Below, one piece after another: positions 17,874 to 26,013 of a stretch of DNA of 43,312 nucleotides; within the stretch, counting starts at the first letter, position 1; each line of letters opens with the position of its first letter. The notes below the pieces were generated by a model. It saw only the letters and a list, made by a program, of their open reading frames with translations. It ran no database searches and was not told where the DNA came from. The stretch spans positions 736 to 44,047 of the forward strand of contig JAHEFO010000007.1 of NCBI GenBank assembly GCA_024640135.1. Reading direction: 5' to 3'. Origin of the DNA: Acidobacteriota bacterium (GTDB lineage: Bacteria; Acidobacteriota; Vicinamibacteria; Vicinamibacterales; SCN-69-37). The translations under genes and the position numbers were made by a program.

Positions 17874-19240
17874 CCACTGCCTTCCTGCTGGTCGCCCTGC
17901 TGGCGCAGACCCCTCAATCGCGTCCCGCAGACGGACCCGCGCCCTACGGGCCCCTGGAAGGGCGGCCGTCGGTCGCTGACGCGTCGCCGCTGCAGCAGCG
18001 CGTTGACGCAGCGCAACCCGGCGACCGCATCGAGGTGCCGGCCGGATCGTATGTGGGCGATCTGTATGTGGACAAGCCCCTGCATCTGGTGGGCGTCGGG
18101 CGACCGCAGTTGGTGGGGTCGGGCTCGGGTAGCGTCGTGCGCATTCGGGCGGACCGCGTCACCATCGAGGGGTTTGACATCGACGGCCGGCTGGGCGGGA
18201 ATCTGGCGCGCGACTCGTCAGGCATCCACATCGCCGGCCGGTTGGCCCTCGTGCGCGACTGCCGGATCGTCCGCTCGCTGTTCGGTGTCTACCTGCGCGA
18301 GGCCGACGACTCGGTGGTCGAGGGCGTGACGATCACGGGGATCGAAGGCAAGGCGCCCGGTGAGCAGGGGTCGGGCATCCACGTGTGGAACACCCTGCGG
18401 TTCACGCTGCGCGGAAATACCATTCGGTTTACGCGCGACGGGTTCTACATTCAGTCATCCCACTATGGATTGGTGACGGGCAACCGGGTGAGCCAGATTC
18501 GGTACGGCCTGCACTACATGTACTCGGATGACAACCGCTTCGAAGACAACGTGTTCGAACAGGGCGCGGCAGGCGCAGCGCTGATGTTTTCGCGCCGCCT
18601 GGTCTTTGCGCGCAACCAGTTCATCCATAACCGCGGGTTCGCCTCGGTGGGCCTGCTGCTGAAAGATTGCGAGGACGTGACGGCGGTCGACAATCTCGTC
18701 GCCGACAACCAGCGCGGGTTTCTGATCGATGGCGCCATTCGCCATGTGTTCCGCCATAACGTCGTAGCGACCTCCGACGTGGCGATCGTGATCTACGACT
18801 CCTCCAGTGAAAACCGTTTCGAAGAGAACACATTCGTCGGGAACCTCGCGCCCCTGCTTCTGGTGGGACGCCGCACCGATACAGTGTTCGAACGAAACTA
18901 CTGGGAGAACTTCCACGAGCCGGACCTTGACGGCGATGGCGTCCGGGACCAGCCCTACCGGCTCTCGAATGTGTTCGATCATCTTCGGGGCAATCTGGTG
19001 GCGGCGGACCTGTTGGCACAGGGGATCGGTGCCGCCGTGCTCGCCCGTGCCGAGCAGGCGTTTCCCGTGCTTCGCCCCATCTCGGTGGTCGACGAGCATC
19101 CGCTGGTTCGGGCACCGGAACGGGGCGACATCCCCCGGATGCCCCAGGAGAATCCGCGCGGCGCCCGCGCCGGGCTCCTGGTTTCCGCGCTGGGGCTGTG
19201 CCTTGGAGTGATCGGGCTGAGGGCCGGGAGGCGGCGATGA
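17870..19240 (+). CDS. nosD: Periplasmic copper-chaperone-like protein NosD
   Basis: 456 residues from GTG 17870, overlapping the previous stop (GTGA). A short signal peptide leads into a right-handed parallel beta-helix (repeats such as GSGIHVWNTLRFTLRGNTI, NRFEDNVFEQG, NRFEENTFVGN), the pectate-lyase-like CASH fold typical of NosD. Near the C-terminus is a hydrophobic segment (LLVSALGLCLGVIGL) followed by RAGRRR, which would keep it at the membrane. NosD works with NosF and NosY to deliver sulfide or copper for CuZ assembly. The order D-F-L-Y is typical of nos clusters. Confidence 0.93.
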   Translation: MTTAFLLVALLAQTPQSRPADGPAPYGPLEGRPSVADASPLQQRVDAAQPGDRIEVPAGSYVGDLYVDKPLHLVGVGRPQLVGSGSGSVVRIRADRVTIEGFDIDGRLGGNLARDSSGIHIAGRLALVRDCRIVRSLFGVYLREADDSVVEGVTITGIEGKAPGEQGSGIHVWNTLRFTLRGNTIRFTRDGFYIQSSHYGLVTGNRVSQIRYGLHYMYSDDNRFEDNVFEQGAAGAALMFSRRLVFARNQFIHNRGFASVGLLLKDCEDVTAVDNLVADNQRGFLIDGAIRHVFRHNVVATSDVAIVIYDSSSENRFEENTFVGNLAPLLLVGRRTDTVFERNYWENFHEPDLDGDGVRDQPYRLSNVFDHLRGNLVAADLLAQGIGAAVLARAEQAFPVLRPISVVDEHPLVRAPERGDIPRMPQENPRGARAGLLVSALGLCLGVIGLRAGRRR

Positions 19241-20136
19241 TTACGTTCCGCGAGTTCGCGAAAACGTTCGCCGGTGTGCACGCCGTCCATGACCTGTCGT
19301 TCGTCGTCGAGCCCGGCGAGGTGGTCGCGCTCCTGGGGCCGAACGGATCGGGAAAGACCACGTCCATCAAGGCGGCGGCGGGCCTCATTCGCCCGTCGCG
19401 CGGCACGGTGCTCATTGGCGAGCCAGGCAGGCCGTCGACTGAGGCCGCGGCGCGGCAGGCCTGTTCGTTCCTGCCCCAGCGGGTGACGTTCCCGGAGTCG
19501 CTTACGGGCCGTGAAGTTGCCGAGTTCTACTGCCGGCTTCGGGGCCGGGGTGCGGATCGCATCCAGGAAGTGATGGCGTTGACCGGCCTGAATGGTTCGA
19601 GCGCACGGGCGGTCGGGACGTACTCAGGAGGGATGACCCAACGGCTCGGGCTGGCCGTCGCCATGGCGGCGCAGGCGCCGATTCTGCTGCTGGACGAACC
19701 CACCGCCGCGCTCGATCCGGACGGCACATGCGCGTTCTATGCGCTGGTGGAGTCGCGCCGGGCTCACCAGCAGACCGTGCTCTTCAGCTCTCACCAGATG
19801 GGCGACGTCGAGCGGCTGGCGGATCGATTTGCCGTGTTGGTGGAAGGCCGCCTGGTGGCGTCTTTCACGGCGCGCGAACTGACCACGCACCTGGCCGACC
19901 GTGGCGTGATGAAGGTGACCGTGGAAGAGCTGCCTCACGACGCTCTCACGAGCGTTCGGAGCCTGGCTCCAAAGGCCGTGGTTGCCGCGGATCAAATCAT
20001 CGTGCCTGGTGCCGCGTCGGTACGGCTGGCGGTGCTTGACGTGCTGCGCGAACACGGCGTTGGTATTCGCGGCTGGTCGGCCGAAGAAGGCCGACTCGAC
20101 GCGTTCTACCGGGAGTTGGTGGGGGAGGCGCGATGA
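19237..20136 (+). CDS. nosF: ABC transporter ATP-binding protein NosF
   Basis: 299 residues from ATG 19237 (ATGA overlap with nosD). Walker A GPNGSGKTT (about residues 36-44), signature YSGGMTQRLGLA, Walker B ILLLDEPTAALDPDG and the switch His in LFSSHQMGDVE are all intact. It powers the NosY permease for maturation of the NosZ copper centres together with NosD. The 80-residue C-terminal tail after the ATPase core (KVTVEELPHDAL onward) is common in NosF-type subunits. Confidence 0.93.
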   Translation: MITFREFAKTFAGVHAVHDLSFVVEPGEVVALLGPNGSGKTTSIKAAAGLIRPSRGTVLIGEPGRPSTEAAARQACSFLPQRVTFPESLTGREVAEFYCRLRGRGADRIQEVMALTGLNGSSARAVGTYSGGMTQRLGLAVAMAAQAPILLLDEPTAALDPDGTCAFYALVESRRAHQQTVLFSSHQMGDVERLADRFAVLVEGRLVASFTARELTTHLADRGVMKVTVEELPHDALTSVRSLAPKAVVAADQIIVPGAASVRLAVLDVLREHGVGIRGWSAEEGRLDAFYRELVGEAR

Positions 20137-20597
20137 GACGCCTGCTCGGTGCGTGGTGCGCCGTGTGGCTCACGCTTGCCGCCGGATGTGGCGGCGGCGA
20201 ACTGGAACCGGCGCCGCTGGCGGTGGGAAGCGAAACGTGCGCCTTCTGCCGGATGACCGTCTCGCAGCCGGACTTCGCCTCACAGATCATCGCTGCCGGA
20301 GAGCTGCCGAAGTTCTTTGACGATCTGGGATGTCTGAATGGATATTTGACTGCCACGTCTCCAGGGTCGGCCGCAGCCGTGATCTACGTGACCGATCGCC
20401 GCACGAAGGCATGGGTGCGAGCTGAACGGGCCGTGTTCTCGAGGGTGGAGGCACTCTCGACGCCCATGGGGTCACACCTGGTAGCCCATGCCTCGCGCGA
20501 GTCGCGCGACGCGGACGCCGATGTGGCGGGTGGCGTCGCGGCGACGTTGGACGATGTCGTGCCCGTGGTCTGGCGGGCGCCTGAAGGAGGGCACTGA
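20133..20597 (+). CDS. nosL: Copper-binding lipoprotein NosL
   Basis: 154 residues with a lipoprotein signal (LTLAAGC, C19). The Cu(I)-binding motif CAFCRM is at residues 36-41, followed by FFDDLGCLNGYL and YVTDRRTKAWVRAERAVF, the conserved core of the NosL family. NosL delivers Cu(I) to apo-NosZ at the outer face of the membrane. ATG overlaps the nosF stop (ATGA), and its own stop overlaps the start of nosY (TGATG). Confidence 0.93.
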   Translation: MRRLLGAWCAVWLTLAAGCGGGELEPAPLAVGSETCAFCRMTVSQPDFASQIIAAGELPKFFDDLGCLNGYLTATSPGSAAAVIYVTDRRTKAWVRAERAVFSRVEALSTPMGSHLVAHASRESRDADADVAGGVAATLDDVVPVVWRAPEGGH

Positions 20598-21451
20598 TGG
20601 CATCTGCGACGGTTCCCACGCTGACACTCGTGCGGCTCTGTGCGATGCAGGAACTTCGGCTTTCTGTGCGGTCGCGGTGGACGCAGATCTTCGCCGTCGT
20701 TTTCGCGGGCCTTGCTTTGGCCGTGGCAGCCTCCGGTTACGTCCTCAGCGGCGGCAGTGGCCTGCAGGACTTCTCCCGGACGGCTGCCTCATTGGTGGAA
20801 CTCGTCCTGATCCTGGTGCCGCTGACCGCGCTGGTATTCGGTGTCATGGCGCTGACGCCTGACGCTGGCGCCGCGGAGTTGCTGTACTCGCAGCCCGTGC
20901 CGCGTCCGACGATCCTGCTCGGCAAGCTGGCGGGCCTGTGTCTGGCGCTGGTCGCCTCGCAGGCCGTCGGGTTCGGCGCCGCGGGTCTGCTGCTGTTCTG
21001 GCGATCGGGTGCGGACGGCGTGATGGGATTCATCGGTGTCGTGGCCGGGTCGTTCGTGCTGACCGCGGTGTTCCTCGCTCTCGCGGCGGCGCTGACGGCC
21101 GGTGCGACGAGCACGCGCCGCGCGCATCATCTGGCCGTGGCGCTCGTCCTCTGGTTCCTGGCGATCGTGCTGTTCGACGTGGTGGCGCTCGGCGTGGCGT
21201 CACTGCTGCGCTCCGGGACGGCCTCGCGGCTCTTGATGGTGGCGGTCATCGTGAATCCTGTGGACGCGGTGAGGACGGCCACACTCCTGGCGGTGGAAGG
21301 CACCACGGCGTTTGGCGCCGCGTCGCTGGCGTTTCTTCGCATGACCGGAGGTGCGCTCGGCGCGGGGTTGTATCTGGCGGCGTCGGTGATCGCGTGGGTG
21401 CTGTTGCCGCTGATCGTTGCCGTGGTCCGCGTCCGCCGCGCGGACATCTGA
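20597..21451 (+). CDS. nosY: ABC permease NosY
   Basis: 284 residues with about six membrane helices and a short cytosolic N-terminus. TPDAGAAELLYSQPVPRPTILLGKLAG is the ABC2-type permease segment that contacts the ATPase, and LLMVAVIVNPVDAVRTATLL is characteristic of NosY. With NosD and NosF it forms the NosDFY complex. It is the last gene of the nos operon and converges on the EamA gene with only 11 bases between stops, so there is no room for a separate strong terminator. Confidence 0.92.
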   Translation: MASATVPTLTLVRLCAMQELRLSVRSRWTQIFAVVFAGLALAVAASGYVLSGGSGLQDFSRTAASLVELVLILVPLTALVFGVMALTPDAGAAELLYSQPVPRPTILLGKLAGLCLALVASQAVGFGAAGLLLFWRSGADGVMGFIGVVAGSFVLTAVFLALAAALTAGATSTRRAHHLAVALVLWFLAIVLFDVVALGVASLLRSGTASRLLMVAVIVNPVDAVRTATLLAVEGTTAFGAASLAFLRMTGGALGAGLYLAASVIAWVLLPLIVAVVRVRRADI

Positions 21452-21462
21452 GGGCCGGCAGC

Positions 21463-22416
21463 CTACTCAAAGTCCAGCGGCTCGATCGCCTTCGGCTCGC
21501 GCCACAGCGCCGTCATCATCGAGCCCCCGACAATCAGGGCGGCTCCGGCCAGTCCCAGGGCATCGAGACGGCCGCCGACTTCGGCTGACGGCCACACCGC
21601 GAGGATCACGTAGACCGCCAGAATCGTCACCAGGGGCGTCAGAGAAATGACCGCGCTGACTCGCGAGGCCTCCCAGTGCTCCAGCGCCTCGGCGAAGCAC
21701 CCGTACGCAGCGAGTGTGTTGAAGATGCCAAAGGCCAGGAGGCCGAGCTCGAACCTTCCAAGGGTCGTGACCTGGCTCGGCGTCGCCAGCGGTAAGAGCA
21801 GCACGGCGGCGCCAACGTAGATCAAGAACAGGATGTTCACCGAGGACAGCGTGACCAGGAGCTGTTTCTGCGCCAGGGCGTAGGCCGCCCAGATGACGGC
21901 CGAGACGAACACCAGCCCAACGCCGATGGCTTCGGTTCCGGACAGGCGCACAAGGTCACCCAGTCGGTCATTGAAGAACAGCAGCAGGCCGGCAAGCAGT
22001 CCGAGCACTCCGAGCGCCTGCGGCCAACTGAACGCTTCCCGGAAGATCGCCAGGGAACCGGCGAGCAACAGGATGGGTGCCAGCTGAATGACGAGCTGCG
22101 CCGTCGTTGGCGGAACGTAGCTGAGGGCGATCGCGAACAAGACGTAGTTGCCCAGCAGCCCAAGCAAGGCCAGGGCGAGCAATCCCCAACCCGATGGACC
22201 GAGGGCCCTCAGTGATGGAAGCTGACCCCGGCGGGCCTGATAGGCGCCAAGGACAAGCGCCGACGTGGCCAGCCGGTACCACGTGATGGTGTAGGCGTCC
22301 ATCCCGCCCACCAGAAGCAGTTTGATCGCAATGGCGAGCAGGCCCCAGAGCAGCACCGTGGCCAACGCCAGAAGGAAACCGAGCCGTTGGTTACCGCTGG
22401 TGCGATGAAGAATCAC
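21463..22416 (-). CDS. EamA-type (DMT superfamily) transporter
   Basis: 317 residues from GTG 22416. Ten membrane helices arranged as two EamA repeats are visible; the first begins LGFLLALATVLLWGLLAIAIKL and includes YRLATSALVL, the second has GLVFVSAVIWAAYALAQKQLL and EALEHWEASRVSAVISLTPLVTIL. These proteins export or import small metabolites; the substrate is unknown. It starts two bases after the yccF stop on the same strand and so is probably in that operon. Confidence 0.85.
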   Translation of the reverse strand: MILHRTSGNQRLGFLLALATVLLWGLLAIAIKLLLVGGMDAYTITWYRLATSALVLGAYQARRGQLPSLRALGPSGWGLLALALLGLLGNYVLFAIALSYVPPTTAQLVIQLAPILLLAGSLAIFREAFSWPQALGVLGLLAGLLLFFNDRLGDLVRLSGTEAIGVGLVFVSAVIWAAYALAQKQLLVTLSSVNILFLIYVGAAVLLLPLATPSQVTTLGRFELGLLAFGIFNTLAAYGCFAEALEHWEASRVSAVISLTPLVTILAVYVILAVWPSAEVGGRLDALGLAGAALIVGGSMMTALWREPKAIEPLDFE

Positions 22417-22417
22417 A

Positions 22418-22792
22418 CTAGATGTTCCGGAGTTCGTGGCCGAAGGGCAGGAGTGACACTGGAACCAGCTTGACGTGCTGCCAGGCGAACGGGATGCCGA
22501 TGATGGTGATGGCCAGGATCGCGGCGTGGATCAGGTGGGCGATGGCGATCGCCCAGCCGAAGAACAGAATCCACAGAATGTCGAACACGATTTTGATCGC
22601 GCCATAGCTGCGGTCCGTCGTGGTGACTTGCTTGCCGAAAGGCGCGAAGGTGGCCACGCCGAGGCGGATCGACTGCAGGCCGAACGGAATACCGATGATG
22701 GTCACGCACAGGAACAGGCCGCCCAGGATGTATCCCAGGCCGGAGATGAAACCTCCAAAAATCAGCCAGATGATGTTGCCGAGCAGGGACAC
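22418..22792 (-). CDS. yccF: YccF family inner membrane protein (DUF307)
   Basis: 124 residues. Two copies of the family repeat are plain: TIIGIPFGLQSIRLGVATFAPFG and TIIGIPFAWQHVKLVPVSLLPFG, each after hydrophobic helices; FNILW-like IVFDILWILFFGWAIAIAHL lies between. It is an integral membrane protein of unknown function. It stands 10 bases after the Crp/Fnr stop and directly before the EamA gene on the minus strand. Confidence 0.9.
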   Translation of the reverse strand: MSLLGNIIWLIFGGFISGLGYILGGLFLCVTIIGIPFGLQSIRLGVATFAPFGKQVTTTDRSYGAIKIVFDILWILFFGWAIAIAHLIHAAILAITIIGIPFAWQHVKLVPVSLLPFGHELRNI

Positions 22793-22802
22793 GATTAGGC
22801 CA

Positions 22803-23498
22803 CTAGTGACTCTGACCCGCCAGCGTTTCCAGGGTCGCCCGGTCGAGAATCACGAAGCCATCTTTCTCAGTGAGCAGAATGTTGTCCTTGCTCCATCGGC
22901 TCATGATGCGAATGCACGTTTCGATGGTGGTTCCAGTCAGGTCCGCCAACTCCTGGCGGGACAACACCATCGGCAGGAAGAGGCCGCCTCGATCGGGTTC
23001 TCCCATCTGGTCGCCCAGCTTCAGGAACAACCGGGCGAACCGTGACTCGACCCGCCCTCCGGTCAGTTCGGCCAGGCGCGCCGTCAGTTCCATCAGGCGG
23101 ATCGACAGGCTGCCGAGCAGACCGCGGACGAGGGACGGGCGTTCCTCGAGCAACGCGAAGAACGCCGGCCTGGGGGTCAGGAGGCAGACCGTGGGCTCGA
23201 GTGCCGCGGCGCACGCCGGAAACGGTCTGGTTTCATAGGCCGCGATTGCGCCCAGCAATCCACCCGGACCAAAGATTTCAAGAATGCGATCGTGTCCGTT
23301 GGGTCCGCGTTTGAACACCTTGACGCGCCCACTGACGACAACGAAGAAGGAGTCTGAGGGGTCGCCTTCTTCGAAGACCGCGTCGCCCCGCTCGTAGTGG
23401 CGCAGGTGCGACACTGTGGCCAATCGCTCGCGATCTTCCGGAAGGACGCGACGGAACAGGGGAATCTGCGACAGCACCTCGGTGGGCGGATGTTCCAT
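22803..23498 (-). CDS. Crp/Fnr-family transcription regulator
   Basis: 231 residues from ATG 23498; the frame continues upstream through the end of the hemerythrin gene, which is not needed for the fold. Residues about 12-120 are the cyclic-nucleotide-binding-like sensor barrel (GDAVFEEGDPSDSFFVVVSGRVKVFK). The C-terminal winged helix has LSRQELADLTGTTIETCIRIM, with E193 and R197 at the positions that read the TGA core of FNR/CRP sites. Only three cysteines (96, 105, 195) are present and no N-terminal cluster, so it is not an iron-sulfur FNR; it is more like DNR/NnrR-type nitric oxide sensors or other effector-binding members. It is 11 bases after the hemerythrin gene. Proposed regulator of the ATGAC-N4-GTCAT sites. 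Confidence 0.88.
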   Translation of the reverse strand: MEHPPTEVLSQIPLFRRVLPEDRERLATVSHLRHYERGDAVFEEGDPSDSFFVVVSGRVKVFKRGPNGHDRILEIFGPGGLLGAIAAYETRPFPACAAALEPTVCLLTPRPAFFALLEERPSLVRGLLGSLSIRLMELTARLAELTGGRVESRFARLFLKLGDQMGEPDRGGLFLPMVLSRQELADLTGTTIETCIRIMSRWSKDNILLTEKDGFVILDRATLETLAGQSH

Positions 23499-23509
23499 CC
23501 CGAGTGACT

Positions 23510-24070
23510 CTACGTCAATCTCTCCTCCAGATCGAGGGCTCCGGGAAAAAGAACAGTGTCCTCCAGCTGGATATGCCGGCGCAGGTCCGCCTCGAAGCGA
23601 GCCAGCGCCGCATAACACGCCGCGTCGTCTGACGACCACTCCAGCGGCGGCGTGTAGCCCTCCGTGAGTTCTCGCAGGTCAGCGATGAGTCCCAGGGCGT
23701 CCTGATGGTCGTCCTCCATCATCCGCACGGGATTTGCGACCGTGCCGAAGGGACTTGGCGGAAAGGGTCCGGTCCGGGCGCTGGCTCCGGCCAATTCCGT
23801 GATGTAGGGGAAAAGGATGTGTTCTTCCTTTTCCATGTGCGTCCGGAGTTCTTCGCCAAGTCGCGCGAACATCTGCCGCACCCGGTGCAGGCTTGGGTGT
23901 GTCGGGCCGTGCACGTTGACCAGGTGATGCAGGCCGACGGTGATTTCCGGCACGGCCTGTCGAACATAGCGGTGGTGCGTCTCGACGATGTGGCGGACCA
24001 GGAGCCCGAGGTCGGGCCAGTGATCGGGTTCTGGGGGGGCGGCAGGGTCGCGGGAGGCTGATTCGGTCAT
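23510..24070 (-). CDS. Hemerythrin-like (HHE) di-iron protein, RIC/YtfE-like
   Basis: 186 residues. The HHE four-helix bundle is seen through HIVETHHRYVRQ, LHHLVNVHG, LRTHMEKEEHILFPYI, MEDDHQDALGLI and LRRHIQLEDTVLFPGAL, which supply the His and Glu ligands of a di-iron site. The order and spacing resemble the C-terminal domain of the repair-of-iron-centre proteins YtfE/ScdA; the N-terminal DUF542 domain with its Cys pair is missing. RIC proteins protect or repair iron-sulfur clusters after nitric oxide damage, which fits the nearby nos operon and the shared operator. Start ATG 24070 has GAGG seven bases upstream. Confidence 0.85.
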   Translation of the reverse strand: MTESASRDPAAPPEPDHWPDLGLLVRHIVETHHRYVRQAVPEITVGLHHLVNVHGPTHPSLHRVRQMFARLGEELRTHMEKEEHILFPYITELAGASARTGPFPPSPFGTVANPVRMMEDDHQDALGLIADLRELTEGYTPPLEWSSDDAACYAALARFEADLRRHIQLEDTVLFPGALDLEERLT

Positions 24071-24114
24071 GGAATACCTCAGCGCCAGCGTACGCCCGGC
24101 CAGGCGACGGGCCT

Positions 24115-24128
24115 ATGACGGAAGTCAT
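24115..24128. promoter_or_regulatory. Candidate Crp/Fnr-family operator before the hemerythrin and regulator genes
   Basis: Perfect palindrome ATGAC-GGAA-GTCAT. On the minus strand a -10-like TACGCT (24092-24087) follows at the distance that puts the palindrome centre at about -41 from a start near 24080. This is the same class II geometry and the same sequence as the site at 10142-10155, so the hemerythrin/Crp operon is probably autoregulated. Confidence 0.62.
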
Positions 24129-24151
24129 GGGCCGCCCGGACACTTGGGCGG

Positions 24152-24916
24152 TCAGCCCGGGTCGTTCTCCCGTGGCGGCGTGAGCGCATCCTGTAGAGGC
24201 CGCCGGGCGGCTCGTGTGATCAGAAGGGTGGCCACCAGGGTGGCGACCAGGCCGCCCCAGTAGATGATGTGACTCGCCATCCCGGCCGCTTCGGCGTTCT
24301 GGACTGCGCCGATATCCGTGGCCGCGGAACCGATGTACACGTACAGGATCGTGCTTGGCAGCAGGCCGAGAAACGACGCCACGACGTAGTCGCGCATGCG
24401 AACCTGGGTCAGTCCCAGCACATAGCTGAGCACATTGAATGGAAAGAACGGTGACAGTCTGAGGAGGGCCACAATGCGGAAGCCCTCGTCTGCGATGGCC
24501 GCGTCGATCGCCGCGAATCTCGGGCTTTCCGCCACGCGGGCGGTCACCCGGTTGCGCGCCACCGTGCGACTGATCCGGAACGTAACCGAGGCGGCCATGA
24601 CGCTCACAGGCACCACCAGCACCGTGCCCCACATCAGCCCGTACGCAAATCCCGCCCCGACCGTGAGGACCGACGCCGGCAGCATGAAGAGCGCGAATAC
24701 CACGTACGCGAGGACGAAGGCCGCCACACCGGCGGCGCCGGCGTCCCGAATCCAGACCGCCAGGTCCTGCGACCACTGCCCGACCGGGAGGCTCACCGAG
24801 AGCAGGATCACCAGCGCCAGGACAACCGCCGGCCCCGCGTACGATTGCCAGCGGAAACTGGTCTCCGGTGTCTTTCTTGGCGCACGATTCCAGCCGGCCA
24901 TCGTGGATAATTGCAT
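24152..24916 (-). CDS. TVP38/TMEM64 (VTT/DedA-like) membrane protein
   Basis: 254 residues from ATG 24916; ATG 24901 is five codons further in, and the frame also runs upstream to 25201 but that would overlap the TatT gene. Several membrane helices are present, and the VTT core is clear: FVLAYVVFALFMLPASVLTVGAGFAYG, then RLSPFFPFNVLSYVLGLTQVRMRDYVVASFLGLLPST. Bacterial members are proposed lipid scramblases or cation-linked transporters. The Crp/Fnr-type palindrome lies just after its stop. It is divergent from the TRAP operon. Confidence 0.85.
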   Translation of the reverse strand: MQLSTMAGWNRAPRKTPETSFRWQSYAGPAVVLALVILLSVSLPVGQWSQDLAVWIRDAGAAGVAAFVLAYVVFALFMLPASVLTVGAGFAYGLMWGTVLVVPVSVMAASVTFRISRTVARNRVTARVAESPRFAAIDAAIADEGFRIVALLRLSPFFPFNVLSYVLGLTQVRMRDYVVASFLGLLPSTILYVYIGSAATDIGAVQNAEAAGMASHIIYWGGLVATLVATLLITRAARRPLQDALTPPRENDPG

Positions 24917-24983
24917 ACATAAGAGAATGCTGCGCAATTGCCGGCCCGTTCCAAGCAGATCGCCCGAAGGCAGACACCTTTGG

Positions 24984-25023
24984 TTGACCTGTTGGCCCGC
25001 AGCTGTGTAAAACTTAAAAGTTT
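24984..25023 (+). promoter_or_regulatory. Candidate sigma70-type promoter and palindrome before the TRAP operon
   Basis: TTGACC (24984-24989), an 18-base spacer and TAAAAC (25008-25013). A perfect palindrome AAACTT-AA-AAGTTT at 25010-25023 overlaps the -10 end and the expected transcription start, which is a common place for a repressor site. No candidate regulator for it is visible in the window. Confidence 0.4.
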
Positions 25024-25070
25024 GCTTGGCCGGGCGCACGGCCCCCGGGGAAATTGGAGGACGACGGAAG

Positions 25071-25985
25071 GTGCCAATCATCGCGAAGCCATTGTGGCGC
25101 GCGGCCGCGTGTGCGGTCGCCCTGGCCTGCCTCACGGGGTGTTCGCTCATTTCCAAGCGAGCCACCCGAATGGTGGCCGACGGCCTGACCGCGGGCGGCA
25201 CGACCTTTACGGGCGACGACGACCCGGAACTGGTTCGAGGGGCGGTGCCTTTCGCTCTGAAGACCTACGAGTCCCTGCTCGAGACGCTTCCCGACTACGT
25301 GCCGCTCCTGACGGCGACCTGCAGCGGCTTCACGTCGTACGCCTATGGGTTTCTGGCGACAGACGCCGAATTGATTCGCTCGACCGACCGTGCCAGGGCC
25401 AAGGTCCTGGACCAGCGCACGCTTCGCATGTATCTGCGGGCGCACGGGTATTGCCAGCGGGCGTTGGAGGAGCGTTTCAAGGGCGTGACACAGCGGCTGC
25501 TGCGAAACCCCGAAGGGGCCGTCGCCAAGGCCGAAGAGAAGGATGTCGAGTTGTTGTACTGGTCGGCGTCCTCGTGGGGCCTGGCGATGGCACTCGAGCC
25601 GGACACGCTGGCCATCGATTTTCCTGCCGTTCGAGCCCTGGTCGAGCGCGGCCTGGAACTCGACCCGACGTGGGAGCAAGGTGCGCTCCACGAATTGATG
25701 ATTACCCTGGACAGTCAGGAACTGCTGGGCGGTTCCGCGGACGAGGCACGACGGCATTTCAATCGGGCGATCGAATTGCAGCACGCTCAGAAGCCTGGGC
25801 CCTATCTCGCGCTCGCCATGGGGGTGTCGGTCGCCAATCAGGATCGCCCGGAGTTCGAACGGCTCTTGACGACCGCCCTGACCATCGACCCGGATGCCGT
25901 TCCGGAGGAACGGCTCGTGACAATCTTGTTGCAGCGCCGCATCGATGCGTTGCTCAAACAGGCAGACTTGCTGTTTCTCAAGTAA
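25071..25985 (+). CDS. TRAP transporter-associated lipoprotein TatT
   Basis: 304 residues from GTG 25071, chosen because GGAGG lies upstream and the start gives the lipoprotein signal ACAVALACLTGC. The mature part is helical (TPR-like): SFALKTYESLLETLP-type segments, LRMYLRAHGYCQRALEERF, ARRHFNRAIELQHAQKPGPYLALA. This matches the TatT component family first described in Treponema pallidum (Tp0956), which partners a DctP-type binding protein. The next two genes are exactly DctP and DctQM, supporting the call. Confidence 0.85.
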   Translation: MPIIAKPLWRAAACAVALACLTGCSLISKRATRMVADGLTAGGTTFTGDDDPELVRGAVPFALKTYESLLETLPDYVPLLTATCSGFTSYAYGFLATDAELIRSTDRARAKVLDQRTLRMYLRAHGYCQRALEERFKGVTQRLLRNPEGAVAKAEEKDVELLYWSASSWGLAMALEPDTLAIDFPAVRALVERGLELDPTWEQGALHELMITLDSQELLGGSADEARRHFNRAIELQHAQKPGPYLALAMGVSVANQDRPEFERLLTTALTIDPDAVPEERLVTILLQRRIDALLKQADLLFLK

Positions 25986-26013
25986 TCCCTATCGAGCTTT
26001 GGAGAGAAGACCC

